NCBI GenBank assembly: GCA_007117175.1
Contig: SKGZ01000140.1
Location: 1 to 5,680 of the forward strand
Direction: 5' to 3'
From: Bacteriovoracales bacterium
GTDB taxonomy: Bacteria; Bdellovibrionota; Bacteriovoracia; Bacteriovoracales; Bacteriovoracaceae
Length of the DNA stretch: 5,680 bases
The notes under the pieces are model-generated. The model was not told the DNA's origin. It was given only the letters and a program-made list of their open reading frames with translations, and searched no databases. A program made the translations under genes and the position numbers. Numbering within the stretch: the stretch's first letter is position 1; the number at the start of each line of letters is the position of its first letter. Shown piece by piece: positions 5,432-5,680 of the stretch.

Positions 5432-5680
5432 AGAATCTCACATCCTTTAGTTCTTCTTGACTCCACTTTTCAGAATAAGCAGCTGATATTCGTGCAAATA
5501 AGGCTAAATCCATATCTTGCTCATCCTCAGAAGCTAAAAAGCGAATTCCCCCCTTGGACTTTTCTTTGCCTTTATCCTCAGCAAATAAATCAGCAAAAGG
5601 ATTTTTCGACTCATCTTTTTTCTCTTTTTTAGCAGCGGCCGCCACTACTCGCTGACCACCGCGGCGCTTTTTCTTTTTAC
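5424..5680 (-). CDS. Charged lysine-rich protein of unknown function, 5' end outside window
   Basis: The open frame continues past base 5680. The 84 visible codons start KKKKRRGGQR, followed by VVAAAAKKEKKDESKNPF, a charged Lys/Glu/Asp linker, then a more ordered C-terminal part (FLASEDEQDMDLALFARI, then AAYSEKWSQEELKDVRFYE). A GTG at 5645 could be a start, but it has no convincing ribosome site and the same Lys/Arg-rich character continues upstream, so I treat the gene as truncated by the window. No signal peptide, membrane segment or recognised domain is visible in this part. The stop overlaps the thioesterase start by 8 bases, so the two are probably co-expressed. The basic patch would fit nucleic-acid or ribosome contact, but that is only composition. 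Confidence 0.7.
   Translation of the reverse strand, partial: KKKKRRGGQRVVAAAAKKEKKDESKNPFADLFAEDKGKEKSKGGIRFLASEDEQDMDLALFARISAAYSEKWSQEELKDVRFYE

Overview
The window is a compact stretch of a Gram-negative bacterial chromosome. An ADP-heptose/LPS-core gene and two peptidoglycan-enzyme genes point to an outer-membrane organism. The moderate A+T content, tight gene packing and run of unrecognised exported proteins would fit Bdellovibrionota or a related deltaproteobacterial lineage, but that is an inference from style: no taxonomic marker is present. There are no RNA genes, insertion sequences, CRISPR arrays or phage genes. No gene-free stretch exceeds about 130 bases.

Left part, minus strand (1 to about 3080). 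Read in the direction of transcription, the order is: an unrecognised exported cysteine-containing protein, an exported SLT-type lytic transglycosylase, cytidylate kinase (cmk), and a PfkB/RfaE1-type heptose-7-phosphate kinase that leaves the window at base 1. The last three are joined by overlaps (4 bases, then 31 bases), so they are probably one translationally coupled unit. It combines cell-wall turnover, CMP/dCMP phosphorylation and LPS heptose synthesis.

Centre. A 123-base divergent intergenic region (3080-3202) separates the exported protein from a plus-strand M15 (VanY-like) D-Ala-D-Ala carboxypeptidase. The carboxypeptidase promoter appears to place the transcript start at or next to the ATG, suggesting a leaderless mRNA. 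After a 126-base gap comes a 333-residue secreted protein of unusual composition. It has a signal peptide, an imperfect Pro/Arg/Ser/Thr repeat array, a Tyr/Arg/His-rich body with four cysteines, and an Asp/Tyr/His tail.

Right part, minus strand. A 4HBT-type hotdog acyl-CoA thioesterase overlaps by 8 bases the end of an upstream charged, lysine-rich protein cut by the window edge. The secreted Tyr/Pro-rich gene and the thioesterase converge on one symmetric hairpin terminator (4989-5026). The thioesterase stop codon lies inside its stem.

No established multi-gene system such as defence, secretion or a mobile element is visible. The best candidates for something undescribed are the Pro-repeat/Tyr-rich secreted protein and the cysteine-containing exported protein, both set among cell-envelope genes.
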